Assembly (NCBI GenBank): GCA_029907545.1
Contig: JARYLR010000004.1
Location: 1 to 64,000 of the forward strand
DNA from: Candidatus Bathyarchaeota archaeon
Lineage (GTDB): Archaea > Thermoproteota > Bathyarchaeia > Bathyarchaeales > Bathycorpusculaceae
Direction of reading: 5' to 3'
Length of the DNA stretch: 64,000 bases
Positions 7,853 through 16,833 of the stretch are shown here, in pieces; within the stretch, counting starts at the first letter, position 1, and every line of letters starts with the position of its first letter. A model generated the notes under the pieces. The model was given only the letters and a program-made list of their open reading frames with translations, was not told the origin of the DNA and made no database searches. The position numbers and the translations under genes are program-made.

Positions 7853-9934
7853 ATGAGCAGCTACTGCCTAGTCATCACCGAGAAACCTGATGCCGCACGC
7901 AGAATAGCCCTCGCTCTAGACACCAAAGGAAAACCCGAAACACACCATGAACGTCACGTGCCTTACTGGATCGCTTGGCGAAACAAGAAACTCGTAATAG
8001 TTCCCGCCATAGGACACCTTTACACCGTGGCTAAAGAACACGCAGGAAAAGATCCCTACCCGATTTTCACTTTCAGATGGGTGCCTAGACACATCGCTGA
8101 AAGGAAGGCAAAACACCTTGCGAGATGGATTGAAGTTATCGCAAAACTGGCAACGGAAGCTGACATGTTCGTGGATGCATGCGACTACGACATCGAAGGA
8201 AGCATCGTTGGATACATGATTCTGAAATACGCATGCAGAAACAAAGAGAACATCGCTATGCGAATGAAGTATTCAACACTAACAAACGAAGAGCTTGAAA
8301 AAGCATATTCAAGCCTCCTGCCCCAATTGGACTTCGCCATGGTCGAAGCAGGCCAAACCCGGCACGAGATCGACTGGCTCTACGGAATAAACCTCTCCAG
8401 AGCCCTAACTATAGCAGCAAAAAAAGCAAGCGGCAGATATGCAACACTCAGCACCGGAAGAGTGCAAGGGCCAACTCTAAAATTTGTTGCGTTAAGAGAA
8501 AAAGCAATCAAAAGTTTCGTGCCAACACCCTACTGGCTGGTCAAAGCGCAAATAGAAATCACCGGGTCTTTTTTTGATGCAGAATACGAGAAAAACCCAA
8601 TCAAGAGCAGGGAAGAAGCTGACACGGTTCTATCTGACTGTAAAGGAAGAGATGGAAAAGTAGAGGAAATAGAGTCAAAACGGCTCCACCAAAAGCCTCC
8701 CCCACCTTTCGACTTGGGATCGTTGCAGAGCGAAGCCTACAAGCTTTTCAAGTATACACCTAAACAGACAGCGGAAATAGCTCAACACCTTTACCTAGAC
8801 GCCTTAATCTCCTATCCACGAACAAGCAGCCAAAAACTTCCAAAAACAATAGGCTACAAGCAGATCCTAAAAAAACTTTGCGCACTTCCAAAATACAACA
8901 AAAAAGCGTTGGAGCTACTCGCTAAATCAGAATTGAAACCTCTAGAAGGCGTAAAACAGGATCCAGCTCATCCCGCGATATATCCAACTGGGCATCTGCC
9001 GGAAAAACCATTAAACACTATGGAAAAAAACCTGTGGGATCTTGTAATTCGAAGGTTCATGGCCGTCTTCGCCGAACCCACAACAATAGAGACATCAAAC
9101 GTCCACATCGCTATCGGTAAGCACATCTTCCATCTGAAAGGAAGCCAAGTCATAAAAAAAGGCTGGCTCCATTTCTACGAGCCTCACACAAGGTCAACCG
9201 AGACTGTCCTGCCTCCAATCAAAGAAGGCGAAATCCTCAAAGTTGAAAAACTGTTTAAAGAGGACAGATTCACAAATCCTCCCTCTCGCTATAACCCGCG
9301 TACTCTGCTTAAAAAGATGGAAGAACATGAAATCGGCACCAAAGCAACACGAGCAGAAATCATGCACACCCTCTACAAAAGAAAATACCTACAAGGCATG
9401 GAAATAGCCATAACCAATCTAGGCTTCGAAGTCCTCGACGTTCTGGAAAAACATTGCCCCAAAATAATCTCAGTAGAGTCAACCCGAGAGCTTGAGGAAA
9501 GAATAGGCAACATCCAGAATGGGAAGAAAGAAAGAGAAAAAACTCTGGAAGAAGCAATAAGCATGCTGCAAAAAGCAACATCCCAACTGAAAGCAAACGA
9601 GAAAACCATAGGCATCCAATTAAGCAAAGTCTTGGAAAAACCGAAACTGGCAGAAAGAATAATCGGCAAATGTCCAAGCTGCAAAACTGGAAAGCTCGTT
9701 ATACTCCGCTCCAGAAAGACAGGAAAACGCTTCATCGGCTGCACCAACTACTTCAAAGGCCTATGCAAAACATCATACCCTCTTCCTCAGCAAGGCTCTG
9801 TAAAACCGCTGGCAACGAACTGCAAGCTATGTGGATGGCCGTTGATTCATGTTCAGATGAAAGGGAGATATCAATGGAAGCTATGTTTTAATCCTAACTG
9901 TCCCAGAAAAAAGGAAAAGGCGAAGGCATTTTGA
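7853..9934 (+). CDS. topA: Type IA DNA topoisomerase (topoisomerase I/III type)
   Basis: Relaxes negatively supercoiled or decatenates DNA through a transient 5'-phosphotyrosine break. The TOPRIM domain is N-terminal with ACDYDIEG (about 109-116). The catalytic tyrosine lies in ALISYPRTSS (Tyr near 321). The C terminus carries two four-cysteine zinc modules, CPSCKTG...CTNYFKGLC and CKLCG...CFNPNC. The ATG at 7853 places the protein at 693 residues, beginning next to the conserved VITEKPDAAR strand; the frame extends to a TTG at 7808. No helicase domain is present, so it is not reverse gyrase. It overlaps the next gene by 4 bp (TTGA), indicating translational coupling. Confidence 0.95.
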   Translation: MSSYCLVITEKPDAARRIALALDTKGKPETHHERHVPYWIAWRNKKLVIVPAIGHLYTVAKEHAGKDPYPIFTFRWVPRHIAERKAKHLARWIEVIAKLATEADMFVDACDYDIEGSIVGYMILKYACRNKENIAMRMKYSTLTNEELEKAYSSLLPQLDFAMVEAGQTRHEIDWLYGINLSRALTIAAKKASGRYATLSTGRVQGPTLKFVALREKAIKSFVPTPYWLVKAQIEITGSFFDAEYEKNPIKSREEADTVLSDCKGRDGKVEEIESKRLHQKPPPPFDLGSLQSEAYKLFKYTPKQTAEIAQHLYLDALISYPRTSSQKLPKTIGYKQILKKLCALPKYNKKALELLAKSELKPLEGVKQDPAHPAIYPTGHLPEKPLNTMEKNLWDLVIRRFMAVFAEPTTIETSNVHIAIGKHIFHLKGSQVIKKGWLHFYEPHTRSTETVLPPIKEGEILKVEKLFKEDRFTNPPSRYNPRTLLKKMEEHEIGTKATRAEIMHTLYKRKYLQGMEIAITNLGFEVLDVLEKHCPKIISVESTRELEERIGNIQNGKKEREKTLEEAISMLQKATSQLKANEKTIGIQLSKVLEKPKLAERIIGKCPSCKTGKLVILRSRKTGKRFIGCTNYFKGLCKTSYPLPQQGSVKPLATNCKLCGWPLIHVQMKGRYQWKLCFNPNCPRKKEKAKAF

Positions 9935-10164
9935 AGTGCAAACTCTGCGATAGAGAAGCACACAGCAAGGGTTACTGCGATTTTCACGGCGAGGCATATG
10001 ATAACATCGTTGAGAAATATGCCTCTTGGAAAAAGGCGTTGTCCATCTCTTGGAAAGAGTATTTAAGGAAGATTGCAGAGAATCCTTTAACTGGTGAATG
10101 GGCTAAGCAAGTAGCCGAACATCTAATCAAAAGCGGAGAAGAACATCATGTCCAGAGCAATTAA
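9931..10164 (+). CDS. Small zinc-binding protein coupled to topA
   Basis: A 77-residue protein that starts at the TTG inside the TTGA shared with the topA stop. The N terminus has a CxxC-x9-CxxH zinc knuckle (CKLC at 3-6, CDFH at 16-19) followed by an amphipathic helical region. No function is recognised. Position suggests a role with topoisomerase, or simply operon economy. Its last 17 bases overlap the next gene, so the three genes topA, this one and the OSTC-like gene form a tight unit. Confidence 0.7.
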   Translation: MKCKLCDREAHSKGYCDFHGEAYDNIVEKYASWKKALSISWKEYLRKIAENPLTGEWAKQVAEHLIKSGEEHHVQSN

Positions 10165-10564
10165 GAAGAACGTATCCTCACTTTCATTCTCATTCAGCCG
10201 GCTTTACCGAAGAATCGCCACAGCAAAACCCTCAACTCTAATGCTTTCCGTAATAGTCCTTTCGTTCACCATTTTCCTATTTGGAGGCGGCTTATACGAC
10301 ATAATAATGAAACCTCTGCCAGCTGTCTACTACAGCGGCCGCTTCATCTTCCTCTATCCTCAGCTTTCGGAGCAATTCATAAGTGACAGCATAATCGCCA
10401 CAATACTCTACACCTTCGGCATCGCAGGGTTACTGCTGCTCTACCAAAGCACAAAATACGCGTACAAGCCACGGCAGGCATACATGACATTCATCGCAGG
10501 AATCATTCTAGTAATGTTAGCATACATCATCTTAGAATTAACCATCCAAATCAAGCTAAGCTAG
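10148..10564 (+). CDS. Oligosaccharyltransferase accessory subunit-like membrane protein (OSTC/Ost3-Ost6 type)
   Basis: A 138-residue protein with a basic cytoplasmic N terminus and three predicted transmembrane helices (about 34-53, 80-100, 113-133). The order of features matches the membrane part of eukaryotic OSTC/DC2 and Ost3/Ost6: helix 1 ending in GGGLYDIIMKP, a luminal loop ending SEQFISDSI, helix 2 ending near a short polar turn with a YxxxRQA, and helix 3 ending in a lysine. In eukaryotes these subunits dock STT3 to the translocon or to an oxidoreductase. No thioredoxin domain is present, so OSTC is the closer parallel. The aglB gene is 4.5 kb away on the other strand. Assignment rests on motif order and topology, not on an alignment score. 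Confidence 0.6.
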   Translation: MSRAIKKNVSSLSFSFSRLYRRIATAKPSTLMLSVIVLSFTIFLFGGGLYDIIMKPLPAVYYSGRFIFLYPQLSEQFISDSIIATILYTFGIAGLLLLYQSTKYAYKPRQAYMTFIAGIILVMLAYIILELTIQIKLS

Positions 10565-10569
10565 GAACG

Positions 10570-11070
10570 CTACCACGGATTGCTTTTCAACCTCAATTTA
10601 TATGCTACAAAATTGGTCAGCATGTGTATCGGTGGAGTGACAAGCAGCGCAACCAAAACAAGCTCCCATGACCACGTAGCTGAAAGAACAGGAAGCGAAA
10701 ACAAGATCGCTCCACCCACGAAGTCCACCTGATCAACCACGGGCAGCAATCCTCCTGGAGGAATCCCAAGCCTTCTTTTAACGAAAGCTCCAAACAAGTC
10801 GCCAAGCAGTGCGCCCAAAGACAACATCAACCCTGAGAGGACGTGATATCCGAAAAAGCTGCTTTCAGCAAGACCTATAAGGGTTCCAATGGCAAGCCCT
10901 GCGAAGAAGCCTCTGAACGTCTTATTTTTCCCGAAAACAGGTTTACCATCAATAAATTTTCTTCGCAAATCCAGAGGAAGACCTCCGCCTGCGATCACCG
11001 GCATGGCGTTTGCGCAGTATGCTGGAAACATCAGCTTGAATGACTCTAAGACTAGTTCAGCAACGCTCAT
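10570..11070 (-). CDS. carS: CDP-archaeol synthase
   Basis: Activates archaeal ether lipid: unsaturated archaetidic acid plus CTP gives CDP-archaeol. Membrane protein of the DUF46/CarS family with KNKTFRGF after helix 1-2, LGDLFGAFVKRRLGIPPGG in the middle and LPVVDQVDFVGGA with the conserved aspartates near the C terminus. I prefer the ATG at 11070 (166 residues), because family members start just before the PAYCANAMPV helix; the frame also offers an ATG at 11112 inside the end of radB. Lies 13 bp behind radB and ends five bases from the convergent OSTC-like gene. Confidence 0.92.
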   Translation of the reverse strand: MSVAELVLESFKLMFPAYCANAMPVIAGGGLPLDLRRKFIDGKPVFGKNKTFRGFFAGLAIGTLIGLAESSFFGYHVLSGLMLSLGALLGDLFGAFVKRRLGIPPGGLLPVVDQVDFVGGAILFSLPVLSATWSWELVLVALLVTPPIHMLTNFVAYKLRLKSNPW

Positions 11071-11083
11071 GTCAAGCAACCTA

Positions 11084-11797
11084 TCAAAGATTTGAACATG
11101 AAAATATCCCATTTTCCCGTATTCTCAGATAGTATGTTTGAGGCGGTATCTTTCTCAGGCTTTTTTCCAAGATGGCGTGAACTATCCCCGGCTTTTCGGT
11201 AGGCTTCATATTAATTATTGTCTCAGCCCAGAACTTGAGAACTCGCGTAGCCACGGGTTCTATGCTCGCAGTCGCCTGAACAAACGCTGTCCGCACCTGA
11301 CTTGTCAGCAAAACAGCAATTTGCTGGGTCTTTGCCGTCTGAGCGAGAACTGCTATTTGTCTATTCAGCTCGCGGTTGAGGTCAAAGGTCTTCGCCGGCG
11401 CTTCCGCGGTCTCTAACCGGTAAAGCGACGTTATTGTGTCAAACACCACAAGCCCAAAATTCTTCGAAGTGTACTCAACGAGCCTATCAATAATCGCTGT
11501 CTGCTCACGAAATCTAGTCGGCTTCATCAAGACTATAAGTTCACTTGCCTTTTCGAGTTCTTCGCCAGCAATCTGCGCTAGTCTCCTAGGATGAAAGGTG
11601 GCATCACAATCTGCAAACAGTGCCTTTAGACCCTGCCTAGTACAGTTCACTGCACACTGCATGGCCAACGTAGTTTTCCCTGTTTCAGGCTCTCCATAGA
11701 CTAGGCTGATGCTTCCGCGAGATATACCCCCCTCCAAAAGCTTATCAATTGAATCACAGCCTGTGGCAATTTTATTCTGCAATCTCATACACATCAA
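11084..11797 (-). CDS. radB: DNA repair and recombination protein RadB
   Basis: RecA/RadA-superfamily ATPase without the N-terminal DNA-binding domain, the definition of RadB; 237 residues is the usual size. Walker A is GEPETGKTT (about 35-43), Walker B is GLVVFDTIT (about 114-122) and a TSQVR loop follows. RadB modulates RadA recombinase in euryarchaea and related lineages. A short-form KaiC-type ATPase is the alternative, but lack of the second ATPase domain and the CDSIDKLLEGGI start favour RadB. Divergent from the RNase H-fold gene at 11863, with 65 bp between them for two promoters, and followed by carS. Confidence 0.85.
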   Translation of the reverse strand: MMCMRLQNKIATGCDSIDKLLEGGISRGSISLVYGEPETGKTTLAMQCAVNCTRQGLKALFADCDATFHPRRLAQIAGEELEKASELIVLMKPTRFREQTAIIDRLVEYTSKNFGLVVFDTITSLYRLETAEAPAKTFDLNRELNRQIAVLAQTAKTQQIAVLLTSQVRTAFVQATASIEPVATRVLKFWAETIINMKPTEKPGIVHAILEKSLRKIPPQTYYLRIRENGIFSCSNL

Positions 11798-11862
11798 CGA
11801 ATATAAACTGCAAAACTAATAATGTATTTCGCATATAAACATCTGGAAAAACAGGAAGACGC

Positions 11863-12516
11863 ATGAAAGCAAACATCGCGGTAGCAACAGTCTCAGGGAA
11901 AGCTTACTACCTCATAGTCAGCAAATTAAAAGAGAGAAACATATCTTTCTTAAGCCTAACACCTAGCGAACCTATACCCGTCGAAACGAAAGCAGTAATA
12001 ACCACGGAAAGAGAGAAACATCTAATAAACCATGAAAGAGTCTTGGTCTATAGAGATGGAGAGGAACCTGAAGCAGTGATCAACGAGGCACTACAGATAA
12101 TCCAAGGGAAAGAATTCTACGAAAAGATAGCTATAGGTATAGATCCAGGCGATGTCTTTGGACTGGCAGTTCTTGCAGATGGAAAAGTAATAGAAACTGC
12201 CAACTGTTTTAGCGTTAGAGAAACGTTGGGCAGGATCGAAAGGATCTTGCTAAGCCTTCAGGCAACTCCGACCGGGTTCACACTTGTGAAAGTAGGTGAC
12301 GGGGTTCCAAAGCGCAAAGAAGAGCTGCTGCAATCCTTAGACAAGCTACTTCCCTCCCACATCGTACTTGAAAGCGTGAGTGAAAAAGGAACCAACAGTT
12401 TCTTGGGCAAGACAAAACATAGAAGAGGGCTAAGAGATATTGCTTCAGCCATAAAAATAGCGGGAAGAAGCGGTCAAAAATACGTTAGGAGAAAAACACA
12501 TGGAGAAAACAGTTGA
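11863..12516 (+). CDS. RNase H-fold (RuvC-like) putative nuclease
   Basis: A 217-residue protein of two parts. Residues 1-85 resemble a small alpha/beta domain. From about 90 the IGIDPGDVFGLAVL strand carries the first catalytic-type Asp of the RuvC/RNase H fold; LESVSEKG (about 166-173) supplies a Glu and LRDIASAIKIA (about 188-198) a late Asp, matching a D-E-D metal site. The target is unknown. The start ATG has a GGAAG upstream. Its last 17 bases overlap the polynucleotide kinase gene, so nuclease and kinase are probably made together. Activity is inferred from spacing of acidic residues in predicted strands and helices. Confidence 0.6.
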   Translation: MKANIAVATVSGKAYYLIVSKLKERNISFLSLTPSEPIPVETKAVITTEREKHLINHERVLVYRDGEEPEAVINEALQIIQGKEFYEKIAIGIDPGDVFGLAVLADGKVIETANCFSVRETLGRIERILLSLQATPTGFTLVKVGDGVPKRKEELLQSLDKLLPSHIVLESVSEKGTNSFLGKTKHRRGLRDIASAIKIAGRSGQKYVRRKTHGENS

Positions 12517-13813
12517 AAAAGGAAAAACCTTACTGGTTGACGGCCCTGCATCCGTCACATTAACTTCAGGCAGCGCAGAAGTATTCGGCCTACCTGTAAA
12601 AACCGCTAGCAAAGTCATTATACGCGAAGGGAAGAGGCTGCCTTTCTCCGTTGAAGAGAAAGCAACTTTCGATGTCTCTCTAGGAGAAGGCGCTACAGTC
12701 GAGGAAATGGATGAAAACAGCATCCCGCCTTCTTGGGAAAAAGCCTACGAGGAACTTGTAAATCTTCAAGCAAGACCCGCGATCTCTCTAATCTTGGGAA
12801 CGGCTGATTCTGGAAAAACCAGCTTCGCCACCTATTTAACAAATAGGCTAATAAGGGAACAATGCAAAGTAGCATTGCTTGATGGAGATTTAGGCCAGTC
12901 TGACATAGGGCCTCCATGCACAGTAGCATACACCTTGCCAACGAAACCTACTACTGACTTGTTCAATTTAACAGCCAAGAACGCTTTCTTTGTAGGCATT
13001 ACTTCGCCCAGCTCCACGGTAGACAAGGTGATTGAAGGGCTAACTCTGCTTAAAGAGGAGGCTTTAAAAAGCAGCCCAGACTTTCTCGTCATAAACACTG
13101 ACGGCTGGATTGATGAAGAGGAGGCTGTTAGATACAAAAGCCGTGTAGTTGAAAGCCTGAATCCGCATATGGTCTTCTGCATCCAGCAAGGCGAGGAACT
13201 TGCACCTTTGATGAGCAAGCTTGAAAGGTTCAAGAGAACTTTCGTGGAATCTCCTAAAGCAGTAAGGCAAAGAACACATGAAAGACGCAGAAACCTGCGA
13301 GAACTAGGCTACATCAAGTACTTGAAGAATGCCAAGGTTCAATCGCTTCCTTTGAACTGGCTTAAAGTTGAGGAAGACGAATTATTCGGTCTCAGCAAGA
13401 AATACGAGAACAACCAGCGAGTTCTGAGGATAAACGCGTTATTAGGCATGAAGCCCCTGAACATTCTGGAATTACCCGACAAACTGCATGTAATTATTGG
13501 CAGAAACAGATGGATCAATTCGGAAAACATAAAAAAAGTTGAAGAATACACCAAGAAAAAGATGGTTATCATCCGAAAAGGCGAGGAAGAAGGTCTCCTC
13601 ACCGGATTATACAATGCTAACAAACATTTTCTAGGCATAGGCATCCTGAAGGAGATAGACTTCTTAAGAAAAACATTGAAAATTCTAACCCCAGTCTCTG
13701 GCGAAGTTGCCGGCGTAACACTTGGAAAACTGAAACTTGACAAGAACTTCAAGGAATTTCCAGTGTTTCCCGAAGATAATGACAGTTTCAAGACATTTAA
13801 GAAACTTTTTTGA
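12500..13813 (+). CDS. Polynucleotide 5'-hydroxyl kinase, Clp1/Grc3 family
   Basis: Phosphorylates 5'-OH ends of RNA (and often DNA) with ATP. The N-terminal beta domain (about 1-90) is followed by the kinase P-loop GTADSGKTS (about 99-107), LLDGDLGQSDIGPP (about 124-137, base and metal contact) and a C-terminal domain from about 290 with VSGEVAGVTLGKLKL near the end, typical for Clp1-type enzymes. Length of 437 fits. The ATG at 12500 has AGGAG eight bases upstream and overlaps the RNase H-fold gene. The 3' end overlaps the convergent xpd by 17 bp. A likely substrate is 5'-OH tRNA intron or exon ends left by splicing (inference). Confidence 0.9.
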   Translation: MEKTVEKGKTLLVDGPASVTLTSGSAEVFGLPVKTASKVIIREGKRLPFSVEEKATFDVSLGEGATVEEMDENSIPPSWEKAYEELVNLQARPAISLILGTADSGKTSFATYLTNRLIREQCKVALLDGDLGQSDIGPPCTVAYTLPTKPTTDLFNLTAKNAFFVGITSPSSTVDKVIEGLTLLKEEALKSSPDFLVINTDGWIDEEEAVRYKSRVVESLNPHMVFCIQQGEELAPLMSKLERFKRTFVESPKAVRQRTHERRRNLRELGYIKYLKNAKVQSLPLNWLKVEEDELFGLSKKYENNQRVLRINALLGMKPLNILELPDKLHVIIGRNRWINSENIKKVEEYTKKKMVIIRKGEEEGLLTGLYNANKHFLGIGILKEIDFLRKTLKILTPVSGEVAGVTLGKLKLDKNFKEFPVFPEDNDSFKTFKKLF

Positions 13814-15731
13814 AAAACCAGCTGAGCTCTCGGCTGATTGCGCCTTCTTCCTCGGGCACAATCTTTAGATGATCTCTAATCCATGCTGGAAGAAAACTTT
13901 TGCAGTAAGCGGCTGCAAAACGGTAATCCATAAGAATGATAGCTCCTTTGTCTGTCGGCGTTCTAATGGGTCGGCCTGCCGCTTGTGAAGCTTTCTTCAT
14001 CGCGGGAAGAACATATCCATATTCACGTCCATAGCCAGGGAACATTTTTTCAAAATAGTTGATCTGAGCTTTCACCCTCGGCGTCGGCTCTGCATAGGGC
14101 AAGCCAACAATGACTACTGAGTTCATTTGGTCGCCAGGAAAATCTACGCCTTCCGATGATCGTCCGCCTTGGGCTCCGAGAAGGACTGCGCCGTCTTTGT
14201 TAGCGCATTTTTTGAACGCAGCCACCATTTTCTCATTTTCTCTGGAGTTCATGTGTTTTCTTTCACGAAAGAGCTCTTTGTCTAATGTCTTTTCCAGTCC
14301 AGCGGCGACGAGGGATTCCAGCACCTCAAACGAAGCTGCGAATACGCCAGTGTTCTTCGGCGTGTTTTTGGTAACTTCGCATATTCTTTTTACCAGTTTG
14401 TTGTACATTTCCGGTGTTCTTTTTTCCATGGCGGTAGTTACCCCGCAGCATACAAGAGGTAAGATATGTTCTCGTGGGAACGGTGCGGGTACAACTTTCC
14501 TGATTGTGTCTTCTGGCAGCTGAGTCATTTTTCTGTAGGCTTCTAGCGGCTGAAGAGTTCCAGACATGACGACATTGCAGTAGGTTGAAGAGAATACTGG
14601 CGCCGTAATCTTTGCGGGGTCTAAAGCGGCGATTTCCAGTTTTGCCGTTTTGCCGCCTCTTCGGGAAATGTACCTGTTTAGTGTTCTGATGTAGGCGTCG
14701 TCATCTGTGGTCTCAAGCCATTTTTTGAGGAACTCGCTTAAACCGTGTATGTAGGATCGGGGATATTTGCCTTCAGAAAAGAGGCTTCGTTTTATGGCGT
14801 CGCCTTTGCTGTGTAAGACTTCACAGAATTTTTTGAAATCATTCTCGCCTGCTCTTTCTTGAATAAGATTTGAAATAAAGCTCTCAGACACCAACTGCTC
14901 TTTGGGGCCGTTCCCAGCCATTTTTTCTATTTCAACTTTAAGTGCATTTGCGAAGTCTTCTACCTCTCGGTGTCTGAACTTTCTTGCCTCATTTTCTGCT
15001 GGTCTAACTGTAAATAATGGTAACGTAGAGCTGGCGATGTCAACTGCAGTTTCAGGAAGATTGTGTGCTTCATCGATAATGAGAACTATTCTGTCAAGCG
15101 GTGTTTCCAAGTTTTTTAGGAATACGTTGCGTATCGTGGGGTCGAAAACATAAAGGTAGCTTAAAGCAACCACACTTACCTCAGAAAGCGCACCCTTCAC
15201 AAGTTCATATGAACAGAAGCCATATCTTCGGCAAATGCTCTGGATTTCAGAAGCTTTGTAGGGACGGAGAGCGACCTGTTCAAGAATCTCGAAGTATAGC
15301 TGCGACTTGTACTCAATGTTCTGATGTAGCGGGCATCTTTTTCTGGCTTTGAGTAGCTCGCAGATTTCCATGAATGTATGGAGGTCTGAAGAATAGGCCT
15401 TTGCCACGTGGTTAAGACACATTTCGCGTTTTCCGCGAACAGAGATCCCTGTGACTGGCTGTTTCTTGGAGATTTCCCCCAGTTCCTCGATGATGCGGTC
15501 GTGTTGGCGATGGGTTCGGGCGACAAATAACACTTTGAGCTTGTTCTCGACAACTTCGGGAAGGCATGCAGACAAGGCTGCGACAGTCTTGCCTAAACCG
15601 TTGCTTCCCTCAATGATCACGGATCGACATTCTTCGATAGCGCTGTGGATCGTGTTGATAAAGTCATCTTGAAATCGTCGCACTTCAGCGTAGGGAAAGT
15701 AGTCTGCAACCTCATGCGCCAGCTTGTTCAT
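13797..15731 (-). CDS. xpd: DNA repair helicase XPD/Rad3 family
   Basis: 5'-3' superfamily 2 DNA helicase with an iron-sulfur cluster; in archaea it unwinds damaged DNA. Walker A GSNGLGKT at 42-49 and DEAH at 220-223. Cysteines at 105, 124, 133, 167 and 173 lie between motifs Ia and II where the 4Fe-4S domain is placed, and four of them would be ligands. The C-terminal helicase half has QGGRSSEGVDFPG and QAAGRPIRTP (motif VI). 644 residues is slightly longer than the archaeal norm. The gene starts 7 bp behind nth, so base excision and helicase functions are co-expressed. Confidence 0.93.
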   Translation of the reverse strand: MNKLAHEVADYFPYAEVRRFQDDFINTIHSAIEECRSVIIEGSNGLGKTVAALSACLPEVVENKLKVLFVARTHRQHDRIIEELGEISKKQPVTGISVRGKREMCLNHVAKAYSSDLHTFMEICELLKARKRCPLHQNIEYKSQLYFEILEQVALRPYKASEIQSICRRYGFCSYELVKGALSEVSVVALSYLYVFDPTIRNVFLKNLETPLDRIVLIIDEAHNLPETAVDIASSTLPLFTVRPAENEARKFRHREVEDFANALKVEIEKMAGNGPKEQLVSESFISNLIQERAGENDFKKFCEVLHSKGDAIKRSLFSEGKYPRSYIHGLSEFLKKWLETTDDDAYIRTLNRYISRRGGKTAKLEIAALDPAKITAPVFSSTYCNVVMSGTLQPLEAYRKMTQLPEDTIRKVVPAPFPREHILPLVCCGVTTAMEKRTPEMYNKLVKRICEVTKNTPKNTGVFAASFEVLESLVAAGLEKTLDKELFRERKHMNSRENEKMVAAFKKCANKDGAVLLGAQGGRSSEGVDFPGDQMNSVVIVGLPYAEPTPRVKAQINYFEKMFPGYGREYGYVLPAMKKASQAAGRPIRTPTDKGAIILMDYRFAAAYCKSFLPAWIRDHLKIVPEEEGAISRELSWFFKKVS

Positions 15732-15738
15732 CGCGGTT

Positions 15739-16389
15739 TCACAACTTGTTTGAAGGGCATAGTGTATTTACTGGACACTGTCTGCATAAAGGGTTTCTAG
15801 CCTTGCAATATTTTCTTCCAAGCGAAATCAGCAGCAAATGAGTAGCCAACGAATCCTCAAACAGTCTCTGAAGCGCGGTGCGAACGCCCTCATAATCTGC
15901 TGTATGCTGCACTAGCCCAAGCCGCTTTGAAACCCTGTTGACATGAGTGTCAACGGGAATCGTGGGTTTTCCGTCGGCGAAAAGCAGGACAACGTCAGCT
16001 GTTTTCGATCCGACTCCCGGAAGTTTTTGAAGAGTTTGCCGTGCTTCTTCCAACGGCAACGAAAGAATCTGCTGCAAGCTGCCGCTGTGTTCTTCAAGAA
16101 TCGTTTTCGAAACTGCTTGGATTGTCTTGGCTTTCTTCCTGTACAGTCCAGCTGTTTTCAAGCATTCTTCAATTTGGCTTTCTGAGACATTCGCAAGCGT
16201 GTCGGGCGTTATTTTGAACATGTTCGAAAGTTTTTCGAAGGCTTTTTTGGAGTTTCTGCTCGCGGTGTTCTGTGAGATTATGGTTGCAATCAGTATTTCA
16301 AATGGATCCTTTCTAGAAAGAGTCTGCTTCGGAAGAACAAACGCCTCACGGAGCTTTCTCAAAATTAGCTTAGGTCTTTCGCTTGCCAT
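15739..16389 (-). CDS. nth: Endonuclease III (DNA glycosylase/AP lyase)
   Basis: Removes oxidised pyrimidines and cleaves AP sites. Helix-hairpin-helix LPGVGSKTADVV (about 125-136) contains the catalytic Lys; the catalytic Asp is in PVDTHVNR (about 145-152). The C terminus carries the 4Fe-4S pattern C-x6-C-x2-C-x5-C (CKARNPLCRQCPVNTLC, about 194-210). 216 residues is full length. First gene of the nth-xpd pair; its promoter lies in the 72 bp shared with the divergent chaperone-like gene. Confidence 0.95.
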   Translation of the reverse strand: MASERPKLILRKLREAFVLPKQTLSRKDPFEILIATIISQNTASRNSKKAFEKLSNMFKITPDTLANVSESQIEECLKTAGLYRKKAKTIQAVSKTILEEHSGSLQQILSLPLEEARQTLQKLPGVGSKTADVVLLFADGKPTIPVDTHVNRVSKRLGLVQHTADYEGVRTALQRLFEDSLATHLLLISLGRKYCKARNPLCRQCPVNTLCPSNKL

Positions 16390-16461
16390 TTGATGCTTCG
16401 CCTTTTGAAAATGATAAATAGTGAATGGCTTAAGCTATAAATAAACACAGGAGAAGCCAGC

Positions 16462-16833
16462 ATGGAAAGGGCACGAGTTATCAAGGACGAACTCATCGAG
16501 CAGAATATACGTTTTCTAGCAGTATATATCGAAGCCAAGAATTCTTGCTTGACTTTGCTTAGTGAACGCGAAGACAAGCTTGGAACGCTTGCCATCGCCG
16601 TGCCTAAACTCAAGGACACGTTTGCGCCGCCAACTTCATCAATACTCTTAGGCGACAAAAATGCCGTAACAGCAAGAATATTTGCCGAGTATCTAGCCTC
16701 AAAGAAAGAGAAAATAGCCTTGGTTTCCGTCTACCTAGAAACCGTCAGCGAAACACAAGCTCAAACATTTTTCAGAAAGCTAATTGAGAAAATCACACGC
16801 TCCGAACCGGAAAAGGAGGGAGCGCTCACGTGA
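16462..16833 (+). CDS. Proteasome-assembly-chaperone-like protein (PAC3/PAC4 type)
   Basis: A 123-residue soluble protein. The strand-loop LGTLAIAVPK, then PPTSSILLGDKNAV, a helix and the strand KIALVSVYL followed by a C-terminal helix (about 41-113) match the small chaperone fold of PSMG3/PSMG4, where a SSxLxG loop precedes the helix. In eukaryotes these proteins help assemble the 20S alpha ring. This is fold-level recognition and moderate at best. The ATG has AGGAG eight bases upstream, an ATGATAAATAG at about 16411-16421 may be the TATA element, and the stop overlaps the UbiD-family start by 4 bp. Confidence 0.5.
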   Translation: MERARVIKDELIEQNIRFLAVYIEAKNSCLTLLSEREDKLGTLAIAVPKLKDTFAPPTSSILLGDKNAVTARIFAEYLASKKEKIALVSVYLETVSETQAQTFFRKLIEKITRSEPEKEGALT

